Shown: positions 1-6,982 of the stretch, piece after piece
Numbering within the stretch: the stretch's first letter is position 1
How the letters are laid out: each line of letters begins with the position of its first letter
Origin: Kiritimatiellia bacterium
Lineage (GTDB): Bacteria > Verrucomicrobiota > Kiritimatiellia > RFP12 > UBA1067
Length of the DNA stretch: 46,057 nucleotides
Direction: 5' to 3'
Assembly (NCBI GenBank): GCA_017405115.1
Contig: JAFRBA010000176.1
Coordinates: 1-46,057, forward strand
Program-made: the position numbers and the translations under genes
Notes under the pieces: generated by a model
Told to the model about the DNA's origin: nothing
The model's input: only the letters and a program-made list of their open reading frames with translations
Database searches by the model: none

Positions 1-193
1 CGACGCCGCAGCCGCGGCTGCCCATGCCGACGCCGCCGAGCCGGATGTGCGGCACCTTCGGCGCGGCGAACCCGGGCATCGGCGACCCCGGGGTGACGTC
101 GCAGAATCCGCCGCGCGACGCGCAGCCGCCCGCCATGGCCGCGGCGCCCGCCAGTGCGGCCCCGCCCAGAAAGTTCCTTCTCGTAACCGACAT
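1..193 (-). CDS. Gfo/Idh/MocA-family oxidoreductase, Tat-exported (N-terminal part)
   Basis: Only the first 64 codons are in the window; the gene runs off the left edge. The start is an ATG at 191-193 preceded by a strong Shine-Dalgarno sequence (AAGGAGGA on the minus strand, 198-205). The protein begins with a twin-arginine motif (SVTRRNFLGG), a small-residue hydrophobic stretch and a lipobox-like Cys (AGGC), so it is probably folded in the cytoplasm, exported by Tat and lipid-anchored. The Rossmann motif G-V-G-M-G-S-R-G follows after about 50 residues, as in the NAD(P)-dependent dehydrogenases of the Gfo/Idh/MocA family that act on sugars or sugar acids in PVC bacteria. The substrate cannot be told from this fragment. 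Confidence 0.85.
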   Translation of the reverse strand, partial: MSVTRRNFLGGAALAGAAAMAGGCASRGGFCDVTPGSPMPGFAAPKVPHIRLGGVGMGSRGCGV

Positions 194-225
194 TTCGTCC
201 TCCTTGTTGTCTCTTGTTGGAGTAT

Positions 226-234
226 ATTCTACCA
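226..234 (-). promoter_or_regulatory. Extended -10 promoter for the oxidoreductase
   Basis: On the minus strand this reads TGGTAGAAT, an extended -10 box. It lies about 32 nt before the ATG and leaves a short leader holding the strong AAGGAGGA ribosome binding site. No convincing -35 box is seen. Confidence 0.55.
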
Positions 235-309
235 AAGGATCGCCCCGGCGTAAAGAGGCTGTCCGAATTATGTCCGTCACTCATTGCCGTGGAGTTTCGG
301 ATGGCGTTT

Positions 310-318
310 TGGTATAAT
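310..318 (+). promoter_or_regulatory. Extended -10 promoter for the polyamine-binding lipoprotein
   Basis: TGGTATAAT with a perfect -10 hexamer at 313-318. The start codon is 40 nt downstream, leaving a normal leader with a weak purine-rich ribosome binding site (CGGAG). It is divergent from the oxidoreductase promoter at 226-234. Confidence 0.6.
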
Positions 319-358
319 ACGCCCGCTTTCCAAACAGACAGAACGGAGCGGATAGAAA

Positions 359-1423
359 ATGAGACAAGCCAACAGGTCGAAGAGTGTGGTTTCAATTGCC
401 GGGGGAGCGCTTGTCCTCTGCATGGCTGCGGGTTGCGGCACGCCCAAGCCGGTGCTGCGCATCTGCACGTGGAGCGACTACGTCGACGCCGGCGTGGTGC
501 GGCAGTTCGAGGATCAGATCGGATGCCGCGTGGAGGTGAAGACGTTTGAATCGAACGAAGAGATGTTCGACAGGCTGAAGGCCGGCGGCTCCGGGTTCGA
601 CCTCGTCACGCCAAGCTCCTACGTGATTCCGCTCCTTGAGAAGGAGAATCTGATCCAGCCGCTGGTCCATGCGAAGATTCCGAACGTGCGCAAAAACTTC
701 GACAGATCCTTCGCCCATGAGGTCCTGGACCCGTCATTCACCTACAGCGCCCCGTACATGGTGACATACACTGGATTGGTCTATCGCAAGGACAAGCTTC
801 CAAAGGGCCTGTCAGCAGATACCTGGAGCGTGCTGGAGAGCCCGGCGCTTGGCGGGCGGGCGTCGCTTCTCGACGACATGCGCGAAACGATCGGAGCCGC
901 GCTGAAGTCCCTGGGCTTCTCGCTCAACACGGCGAGGCAGGAGGAAATCGACAAGGCCGTCGAGGTGGCGCTTAAGTGGCGGAAGAACGCCCCTGTGCTC
1001 GACAACGCGCAGTACAAGGAGTCCGTTGCCTCGGGCGAGTGGCTTGTGGGCCACGGATACTCCTCCGACGCGGTGCAGATGATGCTCAAGGACGACAACG
1101 TGGGGTTCGCCCTTCCGAAAGAGGGCTTCACCGTCGCCTTCGACGAGATGGTGATTCCCGCCGACGCGAAGCAGCCGGATCTCGCCCATGCGTTCATCGA
1201 CTTCGTCTACAGGCCGGAGATCGCGAAGGCCAACATCGAGGGCGTATGCGCGCCGATGCCCGTGAAAGGCGCGATCCAGTCGCTCGAGCCGAAGCTGCGC
1301 AGTCTTGTGGAGGTCGATGCCGACACGTTCAGGCGCGGGGAGGTCCTTCAAAACCTCGAGGACAAGCCCGCCGTCCGCGACATGTACCTCAAGGCATGGG
1401 AGCGAATCAAGGCAGGCAAGTGA
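359..1423 (+). CDS. Spermidine/putrescine-type ABC transporter substrate-binding lipoprotein
   Basis: A 354-aa periplasmic solute-binding protein of the PotD/PotF class. A hydrophobic signal ends in a lipobox (CMAAGC, Cys26), so the mature protein should be lipid-anchored. After it comes the family's hallmark start (LRICTWSDYVD), then FDLVTPSSYV and a typical C-terminal FIDFVYRPE region. The length matches PotD. The family binds polyamines or similar cationic ligands and passes them to a PotBC permease and PotA ATPase. None of those lie next to it: the gene stands alone on the plus strand between minus-strand genes, so the partner permease must be elsewhere or the protein serves as a sensor. 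Confidence 0.88.
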   Translation: MRQANRSKSVVSIAGGALVLCMAAGCGTPKPVLRICTWSDYVDAGVVRQFEDQIGCRVEVKTFESNEEMFDRLKAGGSGFDLVTPSSYVIPLLEKENLIQPLVHAKIPNVRKNFDRSFAHEVLDPSFTYSAPYMVTYTGLVYRKDKLPKGLSADTWSVLESPALGGRASLLDDMRETIGAALKSLGFSLNTARQEEIDKAVEVALKWRKNAPVLDNAQYKESVASGEWLVGHGYSSDAVQMMLKDDNVGFALPKEGFTVAFDEMVIPADAKQPDLAHAFIDFVYRPEIAKANIEGVCAPMPVKGAIQSLEPKLRSLVEVDADTFRRGEVLQNLEDKPAVRDMYLKAWERIKAGK

Positions 1424-1436
1424 CGCGTCGCCTCAA

Positions 1437-2564
1437 TCAGACGGCCGTCATTGCCGCGAAGTAGTCGCACACGCGGCTGACGCCTTCGGGAACGGGAACC
1501 GTCGACAGCCAGCAGGCGCGCGAGTCGACGTCGGCCGGGTCGTAGCCATGCATTCCGCTCAAGGGCTTCACGCCCATGTCGCTCGGGCAGAACTGCACGC
1601 CCGCGTCCGCAAGGAATATCGCGTCGCCGAACTTGTGGTCCTCGCGCCAGATGCCGTGGTATTCCATCTCGTCGCGCGTAAGCCAATGGCCCGGGAAATC
1701 GGCGAAGGCGGACTTCACCTTGGCCTCGGACTCCGGCTTTAGCCACCAGAAGCGGGCAATCGTAGAGTCGATGGCGCTTGCGTAGTCCTCGCCCCATGCG
1801 AGGCCGGTCCTGGCGAGCGCGGCGGGGGCGTCCACGGTGCCGCGCAGGGGCGTCATGCCGTGGTCCGAGAACACCGTGAGTTCAAAGGGCCGGCCGCCCT
1901 CGACGAGCGCGGCGTGGAGCGCGCGGATCGATTCGGCGTATCGCTCGACCTTCGGGCGAAGCACGTCGTCCTTGCCCACGTTGTCGTGCTGGAGCGAGTC
2001 GAACGCGGCGGAATAGACGAACGCGCGGTCGACCGCTCCCTTGCGGAAAGCCTCCGCCGCGACGCGGAAGTTCTCGTCCTCCGGAAGCCGCCAGTTCGAG
2101 ATGAGATACCTCAGGCCCTGCGCCTTCCAGACGTCGGCGAGGTTCCTGACGGGCGCGAGGCCGCCGAGGACGAAGAGATCCGTCTTTTCGCAGTAGTCTA
2201 GCTTCGGCAGCCGTTCCAACGGCACTCCGTAGAGCTGGAAGTATCCGGTGAAGCCGTAGAGCCGCTTGACCAACTTCGAGAGGACGTTTCTCACGCGTCC
2301 GCGCCGCCAGAACGAGCGCGGCCTCAGAAACGGCGCAAGCCACTTCATTTTCCCAAAGGGGCTTTTCGCGGGCGCGTAGTCGTAGAAGGCGAGATGCCCG
2401 TGTACGGCAGGCCGTTCCCCGGTCAGGATCGTGGGTATCGCCGTGCAGCTGTAGCCGAACTGCATTTCGATCTCGCGCCGATGCGGCAGCAGATCGGAAA
2501 GAAAGCCATACCGCTCGACCTGCTTCCAGCCAAGCGCATCGACGAACACGAAGACTTTTACCAT
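1437..2564 (-). CDS. Alkaline-phosphatase-superfamily phosphodiesterase
   Basis: A 375-aa protein of the type I phosphodiesterase/nucleotide pyrophosphatase branch of the alkaline phosphatase superfamily. Metal-ligand signatures are visible: an N-terminal VFVDALGW motif, a Thr-containing nucleophile region (AIPTILTGERP), SDHGMTPL in the middle and HGYDP near the C-terminus. There is no signal peptide, so it is probably cytoplasmic. The start is supported by AGGAG about 8 nt upstream. The gene lies next to glycosyltransferases, and such proteins often occur in polysaccharide loci of PVC bacteria. The substrate (nucleotide sugar, phosphoglycan or lipid) cannot be assigned. Confidence 0.82.
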   Translation of the reverse strand: MVKVFVFVDALGWKQVERYGFLSDLLPHRREIEMQFGYSCTAIPTILTGERPAVHGHLAFYDYAPAKSPFGKMKWLAPFLRPRSFWRRGRVRNVLSKLVKRLYGFTGYFQLYGVPLERLPKLDYCEKTDLFVLGGLAPVRNLADVWKAQGLRYLISNWRLPEDENFRVAAEAFRKGAVDRAFVYSAAFDSLQHDNVGKDDVLRPKVERYAESIRALHAALVEGGRPFELTVFSDHGMTPLRGTVDAPAALARTGLAWGEDYASAIDSTIARFWWLKPESEAKVKSAFADFPGHWLTRDEMEYHGIWREDHKFGDAIFLADAGVQFCPSDMGVKPLSGMHGYDPADVDSRACWLSTVPVPEGVSRVCDYFAAMTAV

Positions 2565-2576
2565 TGGCGGTTCTCC

Positions 2577-2628
2577 TTTCTAGAGAGACTAGATGGTCTA
2601 GACTTCTAGACGGTCTAAATTGTCTATA
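2577..2628 (-). repeat. 9-bp tandem repeat at the end of a glycosyltransferase gene
   Basis: On the minus strand about five 9-bp units run on from each other, each carrying (T/C)TAGA at its start (TTTAGACCG, TCTAGAAGT, CTAGACCAT, CTAGTCTCT, CTAGAAAGG). They cover the last codons and stop of the GT4 gene and the ribosome-binding region of the phosphodiesterase gene. Confidence 0.6.
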
Positions 2629-3617
2629 GCAGCGGCGAGAGCCTTTACGTCGCCGGGCGGAACGAGCGTCGCCTTGCCCTGGCACGCCTCGGGGAGCCCG
2701 CCGATCGCGAACGCGACCACGGGACGGCCTAGCGCGACCGCCTCGGCGGCGACAAGCCCGTAGGGCTCCTGCCAGAAGCTCGGCACGACCACGCACTTCG
2801 CCGCGCGCATCCAGTCCTGCGGATTGACCTGAAACCCGTTGAAGCGCACGCGATCCTCCAGCCCGAGTCGCGCGGCAAGCGCCTTCAGCTCCCCTTCCAT
2901 GTTGCCGGTGCCGACGATGTCGAGGGTGCGCCGGGACTTCATGCGCGCCATCGCTTCAAGGAGAAGCTGCACGCCCTTGCCGCGGATGAGCTGGCCAACG
3001 TAGAGAAGGTCGATGGCGCTGCGACCGGCGGGACATGCGCGGCTGGCGAGACTGGCAAAACATCCGTCACCAGTCTCGCACGTCACGCCAGTCACGCCAG
3101 TCTTGATTTCCGGAGGTTCCACAACCACCTTCTCTGGCGGCAACCCGTTTGCGACGAGACGCGATTTCATGAACTCCGAGATGACGACGAGCTTCTTGAA
3201 TTTCGACATCGCGGCGATTCGCCGCTTTTGGTCGAACACACGCCTCAGCGCCGACTTCCAGCTGCGGCATGCCGGTGCGCAGAAAATGCAAGGCCACAAC
3301 CCCCCGGGCCGCGTGCAGTTGCGCTTCAGCGGCGTGTAGGCGTACCCCCTCGGGCAGATCGGCTCGTGGTCGTGGACGTAATAGACAGTCTTCTCCGGCG
3401 GGAACTTCTCCAGCGTCGCAACGTCGGAGCATTTGTGGACGATTATTTCGTCAAAGCGGCTGAAAGGCGGCTCCTCCTCATCTCTCGTCTCATGTCTCAA
3501 GTCATTGACGACCTCCACCTCGTGCCCTTCGGCGCGCAGTTGCGCCACATGCCGTTCGGCGAAGACCTCGATTCCGCCACGCACCGCAGAACGCTCAGCA
3601 AAGACAAGTATTCTCAT
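2598..3617 (-). CDS. Glycosyltransferase family 4 (GT-B fold)
   Basis: A 339-aa retaining GT4-type transferase. The start at MRILVFAERS gives a normal N-terminus and lies 1 nt after the stop of the upstream GT2 gene; a TTG start further upstream would add 17 unlikely residues. Seen: an N-terminal Gly-rich loop (RGGIEVF), a donor-domain start (LLYVGQLIRGKGV), and the E-x7-E type motif around PYGLVAAEAVALGRPVV. Two repeat elements sit inside it (encoding a RHETRDEEE stretch near residue 60 and VTGVTCETG near residue 190). A 9-bp repeat forms its extreme C-terminus, which ends earlier than usual (no C-terminal helix), so the tail may have been lost. Probably cytoplasmic, building a surface glycan. 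Confidence 0.85.
   Translation of the reverse strand: MRILVFAERSAVRGGIEVFAERHVAQLRAEGHEVEVVNDLRHETRDEEEPPFSRFDEIIVHKCSDVATLEKFPPEKTVYYVHDHEPICPRGYAYTPLKRNCTRPGGLWPCIFCAPACRSWKSALRRVFDQKRRIAAMSKFKKLVVISEFMKSRLVANGLPPEKVVVEPPEIKTGVTGVTCETGDGCFASLASRACPAGRSAIDLLYVGQLIRGKGVQLLLEAMARMKSRRTLDIVGTGNMEGELKALAARLGLEDRVRFNGFQVNPQDWMRAAKCVVVPSFWQEPYGLVAAEAVALGRPVVAFAIGGLPEACQGKATLVPPGDVKALAAAIDNLDRLEV
3041..3104 (-). repeat. Palindromic element with 9-bp units inside a GT4 gene
   Basis: An inverted repeat whose right arm is tandem GTCACGCCA units and whose left arm carries the complementary GGCGAGACTGG. It is in frame within the GT4 gene, in the region joining the two Rossmann domains. Confidence 0.6.
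3471..3503 (-). repeat. Heptad repeat, GAGACGA family (half element)
   Basis: On the minus strand it reads as TGAGACA, TGAGACG, AGAGATG units and encodes HETRDEEE. It is related to the full palindromes at 25140, 26261 and 26800, but only one arm is clear. Confidence 0.55.
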
Positions 3618-3618
3618 T

Positions 3619-4476
3619 TTATGGTTGCGCCCCTCTGCCTCCCTTCCAATGCGACACCCTCTGCACAAGCCGACGAATCGGCGCGGACGGAATCTCGCCC
3701 CAGTCGCGCGGCCGCTTCGCGAGGTACGCCCAGTCGCGCAGCGTCTCCCTCGCCGCGCCGGCGATCTCGCGCAGGAGCGGGGGACTGTCCCCGAAGATTA
3801 CGCGGTCGGCCGCGCCCTCCCCGCGGAAGCGCTTCGCCAGTTCGCCTAGCGTGTAGTTGTGCGAATGCTCTACGTGGGCGTCCGGGCAGTAGACCACCTT
3901 GACGGGGTCGCTCTCGCGGCGTGAATTGCGCCAGGTCCATTCCACGTCCTCGGAGTACTGGATGTCCTCGTCAAACGGAACGTCGATCAGGTTCTGCCGC
4001 CACGTCGCGGAACTTGCCAGCGAGAAGAAGAACTTCCACGTCGCCTGCACCTTGCCGTCGCCGAAGGCGCGCTCGGAGTCCTTTCGCACAAGGGCCAGCG
4101 CGTTCTTGCGCGGCAGCTGGTTCGCGAACGAGAAGACGCGCCTTCCCGCCATGAGCGGATCCACCAACCTGGCAAGCCACTGGTCATCCAGCGGAACCGC
4201 GTCGGAGTTGTTGAAGACGACTATCTCGCCCTTCGCGTCGCGCACAAGCGCGTTCAGCGTGCGCCCGGGCTTGTACGGGCCCGCCGGACGCTCGAAGAAT
4301 CGCACGGGGAACTTCGCTGCGATCTCGCGCGTTCGGTCCGTCGATGCGTCGTCGCAGACGACGACCTCGAACGGTCTGCACGACTGCGCGAACACGCCTT
4401 CGAGCGTGCGCCCGATGAATGACTCGTCGTTGTGGGCGCGCACTAGCACGCTGATCCGCTGTGCATCAGCCGACAC
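3619..4476 (-). CDS. Glycosyltransferase family 2
   Basis: A 285-aa inverting GT-A transferase. It starts with the family's typical strand (ISVLVRAHNDESFIGRTLEG) and has VVVCDDASTDRT for nucleotide binding, NNSDAVPLD as the DxD-like metal site and a W-T-W region (YSEDVEWTWRN) as acceptor/base motif. I chose the GTG start at 4474-4476 because GGAGG lies 6 nt upstream; an in-frame ATG at 4519-4521 would add 15 residues with no good ribosome binding site. It is followed after 1 nt by the GT4 gene, so the two are co-translated. No membrane segment is seen, and the sugar specificity is unknown. Confidence 0.85.
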   Translation of the reverse strand: MSADAQRISVLVRAHNDESFIGRTLEGVFAQSCRPFEVVVCDDASTDRTREIAAKFPVRFFERPAGPYKPGRTLNALVRDAKGEIVVFNNSDAVPLDDQWLARLVDPLMAGRRVFSFANQLPRKNALALVRKDSERAFGDGKVQATWKFFFSLASSATWRQNLIDVPFDEDIQYSEDVEWTWRNSRRESDPVKVVYCPDAHVEHSHNYTLGELAKRFRGEGAADRVIFGDSPPLLREIAGAARETLRDWAYLAKRPRDWGEIPSAPIRRLVQRVSHWKGGRGAQP

Positions 4477-4570
4477 GACATGCCTCCAGTCTTTCAACGA
4501 ACTCCATCCGCGCCTTCTCACTGCCGTCCGGCTCGCCGGGATTGATCACGTCCATAGCGCAAGACGCCAT
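4466..4570 (-). CDS. Possible small ORF between lipoprotein and GT2 genes
   Basis: A 34-codon reading frame starting MASCAMDV and ending ERLEACRVG. It begins 12 nt after the stop of the DUF3089-like gene and overlaps the chosen GTG start of the GT2 gene by 11 nt. That position would suit a translationally coupled leader peptide, but no homology is recognised and it may be chance. The GGAGG serving the GT2 gene lies inside it. Confidence 0.25.
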   Translation of the reverse strand: MASCAMDVINPGEPDGSEKARMEFVERLEACRVG

Positions 4571-4582
4571 CTTCCGCCACCG

Positions 4583-5137
4583 TCATTTGCGGGGCTCGTC
4601 GCCCGGGGCCTCGCGCCCCCACTGCTCCCGGTAGCGCCACCTGGCCACCGCCTCCCGCACCATGCGCACCATGCCGTCGCTCACGAAGCCCTCGTGAGAA
4701 CTCTCCGTGTAGAAGCTCAAGATCAGGCCCTTGCCCTTCAGCCTCTCGGCATTCTCCTCCTCGTAGGCTTTCAGCAGGGCGCCGCCCTCGCCTTCGCCTA
4801 TGAACACGAACGGACGTATCCCGTGCCTGAGGCTGAAGTACCAATCGACGGCGTTCTCAACGTCATCGGCATTGGCCACGAGCGGGGAGAACACGCGGGC
4901 GACCCCTCTGAACCGGCCCCTTCCGACCTCGTCGAGCGCATACGACGTCATAGCGGACAAGCTGGTGACGTTCGTGTGCAGCGCGCCCGGCAGGTAGATG
5001 ACGTCCGCGCCGACGCCGAACTGGCGGACTGCGTCCTCGCGTATCAGCCAGTTCTCCATGTAGTCGTAGGGCGACTTCCTCCAGAGGCAGCAGCCGGCGA
5101 GAAGCGCGGCAACGGCTATGGCCGTGAGACGCTTCAT
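4583..5137 (-). CDS. DUF3089-like lipoprotein lacking the hydrolase serine
   Basis: A 184-aa lipoprotein: signal peptide with lipobox LLAGC (Cys16), then a compact alpha/beta domain. The part NADDVENAVDWYFSLRHG followed by RPFVFIGEGEGG resembles the DUF3089 alpha/beta-hydrolase family, where the second stretch normally reads RPF(I/V)LAGHSQG. Here the nucleophile elbow G-x-S-x-G is G-E-G-E-G (residues 114-118), so the serine is a glycine and no hydrolase activity is expected by this mechanism. The family assignment is by eye and moderate. Its ATG overlaps the stop of the upstream FGE-fold gene (ATGA), so the two are translationally coupled and probably both act outside the inner membrane. Confidence 0.6.
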   Translation of the reverse strand: MKRLTAIAVAALLAGCCLWRKSPYDYMENWLIREDAVRQFGVGADVIYLPGALHTNVTSLSAMTSYALDEVGRGRFRGVARVFSPLVANADDVENAVDWYFSLRHGIRPFVFIGEGEGGALLKAYEEENAERLKGKGLILSFYTESSHEGFVSDGMVRMVREAVARWRYREQWGREAPGDEPRK

Positions 5138-5970
5138 TGCCTGGTGTCTGCCGCCGCAGGGCGCCTGCTGGCGCCGGCGCAGGCGAGACGGAAGCCGAAT
5201 ATGCAGTTGCGGAGGCTGGGTTCGCGCCTGAGGCGGTACGCGGAGCGGCAGTCCTTGTCGTAGAAGAACCAGCAGCCGCCGCGAAGGACCTTGAACGAAC
5301 CGATTGGCGGGCCCTTGGGATCCACGACGTCGACGGCGGGCGGCACGGAGAACCAGTCCGAGCACCATTCCAGCACGTTGCCGTGCATGTCGTAGAAGCC
5401 CCAGGCGTTCGGCTTGTTCTGCCCGACCTCGTGCGTATGGCTGTCGCTGTTCATGTCGTACCACGCCATGTCGCCGATCTTGCCGCTGCCCGACACCGGA
5501 TTGTCGCTTCCCGCGCGGCAGGCGTATTCCCACTCGGCCTCGGTCGGCAGCCGGACCGACATGCCCGGCAGCGCGGCGTTCACGCGGCGGATGAACATCG
5601 CGCAGTCGTGCCAGGAGACGGTCTCCACGGGCCTGTTAGGATCCTTGAACCTCGAGGGATTGGACCGCATCACGCTCTCCCACTGGCGCTGCGTGACTTC
5701 GTACTTTCCAAGCCAGAACCCTCTCCTGATCGAAACCCTATGGCGCGTTTCGTCGTCTAGCCTTCCCAGCTCGGTGTCGGGGCTGCCCATCGCAAAGTCT
5801 CCGGGAGCGCACCAGATCATCTCCATCTCGGCGCCGCCGGGAAGGGAGATGGACATCTCGCTCCCTGACTTGCGCCCGTCAGCGGGAGGCGTCTGCGCCG
5901 CCCCCTGCGCATGGGCGCACGCGGCAGGCAGAAGCATCGCCAGCCCGAGAATGTGCAGTTCCGCTTTCAT
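5134..5970 (-). CDS. Formylglycine-generating-enzyme-fold (SUMF1/EgtB/PvdO type) protein
   Basis: A 278-aa secreted protein with signal peptide (MKAELHILGLAMLLPAACAHA). The FGE-sulfatase fold is clear: GGAEMEMIWCAPGDFAMGS, then GFWLGKYEVTQRQWE, VSWHDCAMFI, RLPTEAEWEYACRAG, AWGFYDMHGNVLEWCSDW, and a C-terminal GFRLA. True FGEs oxidise a Cys of sulfatases to formylglycine; most stand-alone secreted members in PVC bacteria are of unknown role, and no sulfatase lies in the window. The start is the ATG at 5968-5970, only 9 nt after a TGCTATAAT promoter with no ribosome binding site; the longer reading frame upstream would include the promoter and is rejected. Confidence 0.85.
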   Translation of the reverse strand: MKAELHILGLAMLLPAACAHAQGAAQTPPADGRKSGSEMSISLPGGAEMEMIWCAPGDFAMGSPDTELGRLDDETRHRVSIRRGFWLGKYEVTQRQWESVMRSNPSRFKDPNRPVETVSWHDCAMFIRRVNAALPGMSVRLPTEAEWEYACRAGSDNPVSGSGKIGDMAWYDMNSDSHTHEVGQNKPNAWGFYDMHGNVLEWCSDWFSVPPAVDVVDPKGPPIGSFKVLRGGCWFFYDKDCRSAYRLRREPSLRNCIFGFRLACAGASRRPAAADTRQ

Positions 5971-5979
5971 GGAACGGGG

Positions 5980-5988
5980 ATTATAGCA
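5980..5988 (-). promoter_or_regulatory. Extended -10 promoter, leaderless type (FGE-fold gene)
   Basis: TGCTATAAT on the minus strand, preceded by CGAAATA. The hexamer ends 9 nt before the ATG at 5970, so transcription should start within a few nt of the start codon. Confidence 0.7.
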
Positions 5989-6003
5989 TATTTCGGGCGG
6001 AAA

Positions 6004-6012
6004 TGGTATAAT
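6004..6012 (+). promoter_or_regulatory. Possible antisense promoter
   Basis: TGGTATAAT on the plus strand, 20 nt from the minus-strand promoter at 5980. It would transcribe into the 3' end of the minus-strand outer-membrane-type gene. No plus-strand gene follows, so it may be chance or drive an antisense RNA. Confidence 0.3.
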
Positions 6013-6073
6013 GAACTGCCGTATCTTCGGCACGCTCTAGTCGGTTTTGGCATGCTGCGCGACGCCAGGGACG

Positions 6074-6982
6074 TCAGAAGTCCACGGACACGCCGACGCC
6101 GCCGAAAGTCAAGTCTCGCCTGAACTCCGGTCCATGCGTCGCCTTCACCGCGTCGCGGGCGTCGTTGCCGACGACGCAGAACTGCCCGACGAACGCGAAG
6201 AGGCTGACATGATCGACAAGCCTGTAGTCAAGGCGCAGAACTATGTTGAGCGCGTTGACACCCCAGTGCAGGCGGCGGCCGTGCGCATCTGCCCAGTCGC
6301 CGTACAGGTTGGACATGTGGCGTCGGTCGCCGAGGTCGCCGAAAATGTCGGCCGTGAACGCCAGGTCGTCGAGGATGTCGAACGAGCGCTTCATGCCGAC
6401 CACCCAGTACGTCTCTTCGAACGGGCGGCGTATGACGCGCAGTCGCCAGTATGGCGACAGCCACGGAGTGTGCAGGACCTGCAGCGCCTGCCAGTCGACG
6501 ACCGTCCGCCCGCCGCGGAAGCCGGGGTTCGTGACCCACTGCTTTCCGACGCCGTTCCTGAGGCGCCACCCCTCGGCGATGTCGATGTCGTAGTAGTAGC
6601 GCAGGAGGTAGTCCACCTCCGCGTATGCGTAGCGGCTCATCTCGGCGGACTGACCGCTTGACGACATGGCGGAATACGTCCATATGGACGGCTCGACGAT
6701 GCCGAACGGGGCCAGGTCGGCCGCTGCCGCCGCGTACTGCGCGGAGAACGGGCGAGTGTCGTAGACGGCCCCCCGGCAGATGTACGCAGTCTCGACGTCG
6801 GCGAAGGCATTGAACGAGAATCGGCTGGCCCATCCGTCGTCAGACGACGCCTCTGCGGCAGGTTCGGCGGTCTCGGCCTCGGAGGCGACGACGTCCTCGG
6901 CCTTCAGCGTCGCGGCGAAGACCGCCGCCGCAATCATGGCGGCCTTTTTCGCCCATGCACAGGTCTTTTCGCCCGACTTCAC
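6074..6982 (-). CDS. Predicted outer-membrane beta-barrel protein, unknown function
   Basis: A 302-aa protein with an N-terminal signal (KKAAMIAAAVFAATLKAED), a short acidic Ala-rich spacer and then alternating aromatic/polar segments typical of outer-membrane strands (FNAFADVETAYICRG, YAYAEVDYLLRYYYD, YRLVDHVSLFAFVGQF). It ends in VSVDF; the terminal Phe is the usual BAM signal. It starts with GTG overlapping the TGA of the permease-kinase gene (GTGA), so the two are co-translated. This suggests the barrel supplies or reports the ligand sensed by that kinase. I do not recognise a named family. Confidence 0.65.
   Translation of the reverse strand: MKSGEKTCAWAKKAAMIAAAVFAATLKAEDVVASEAETAEPAAEASSDDGWASRFSFNAFADVETAYICRGAVYDTRPFSAQYAAAAADLAPFGIVEPSIWTYSAMSSSGQSAEMSRYAYAEVDYLLRYYYDIDIAEGWRLRNGVGKQWVTNPGFRGGRTVVDWQALQVLHTPWLSPYWRLRVIRRPFEETYWVVGMKRSFDILDDLAFTADIFGDLGDRRHMSNLYGDWADAHGRRLHWGVNALNIVLRLDYRLVDHVSLFAFVGQFCVVGNDARDAVKATHGPEFRRDLTFGGVGVSVDF

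Noticed and set aside
5134..5970. FGE-fold protein as a sulfatase-activating enzyme
   Set aside because: No sulfatase is in the window and the fold is shared by many non-catalytic or otherwise acting secreted proteins, so activity was not assigned.
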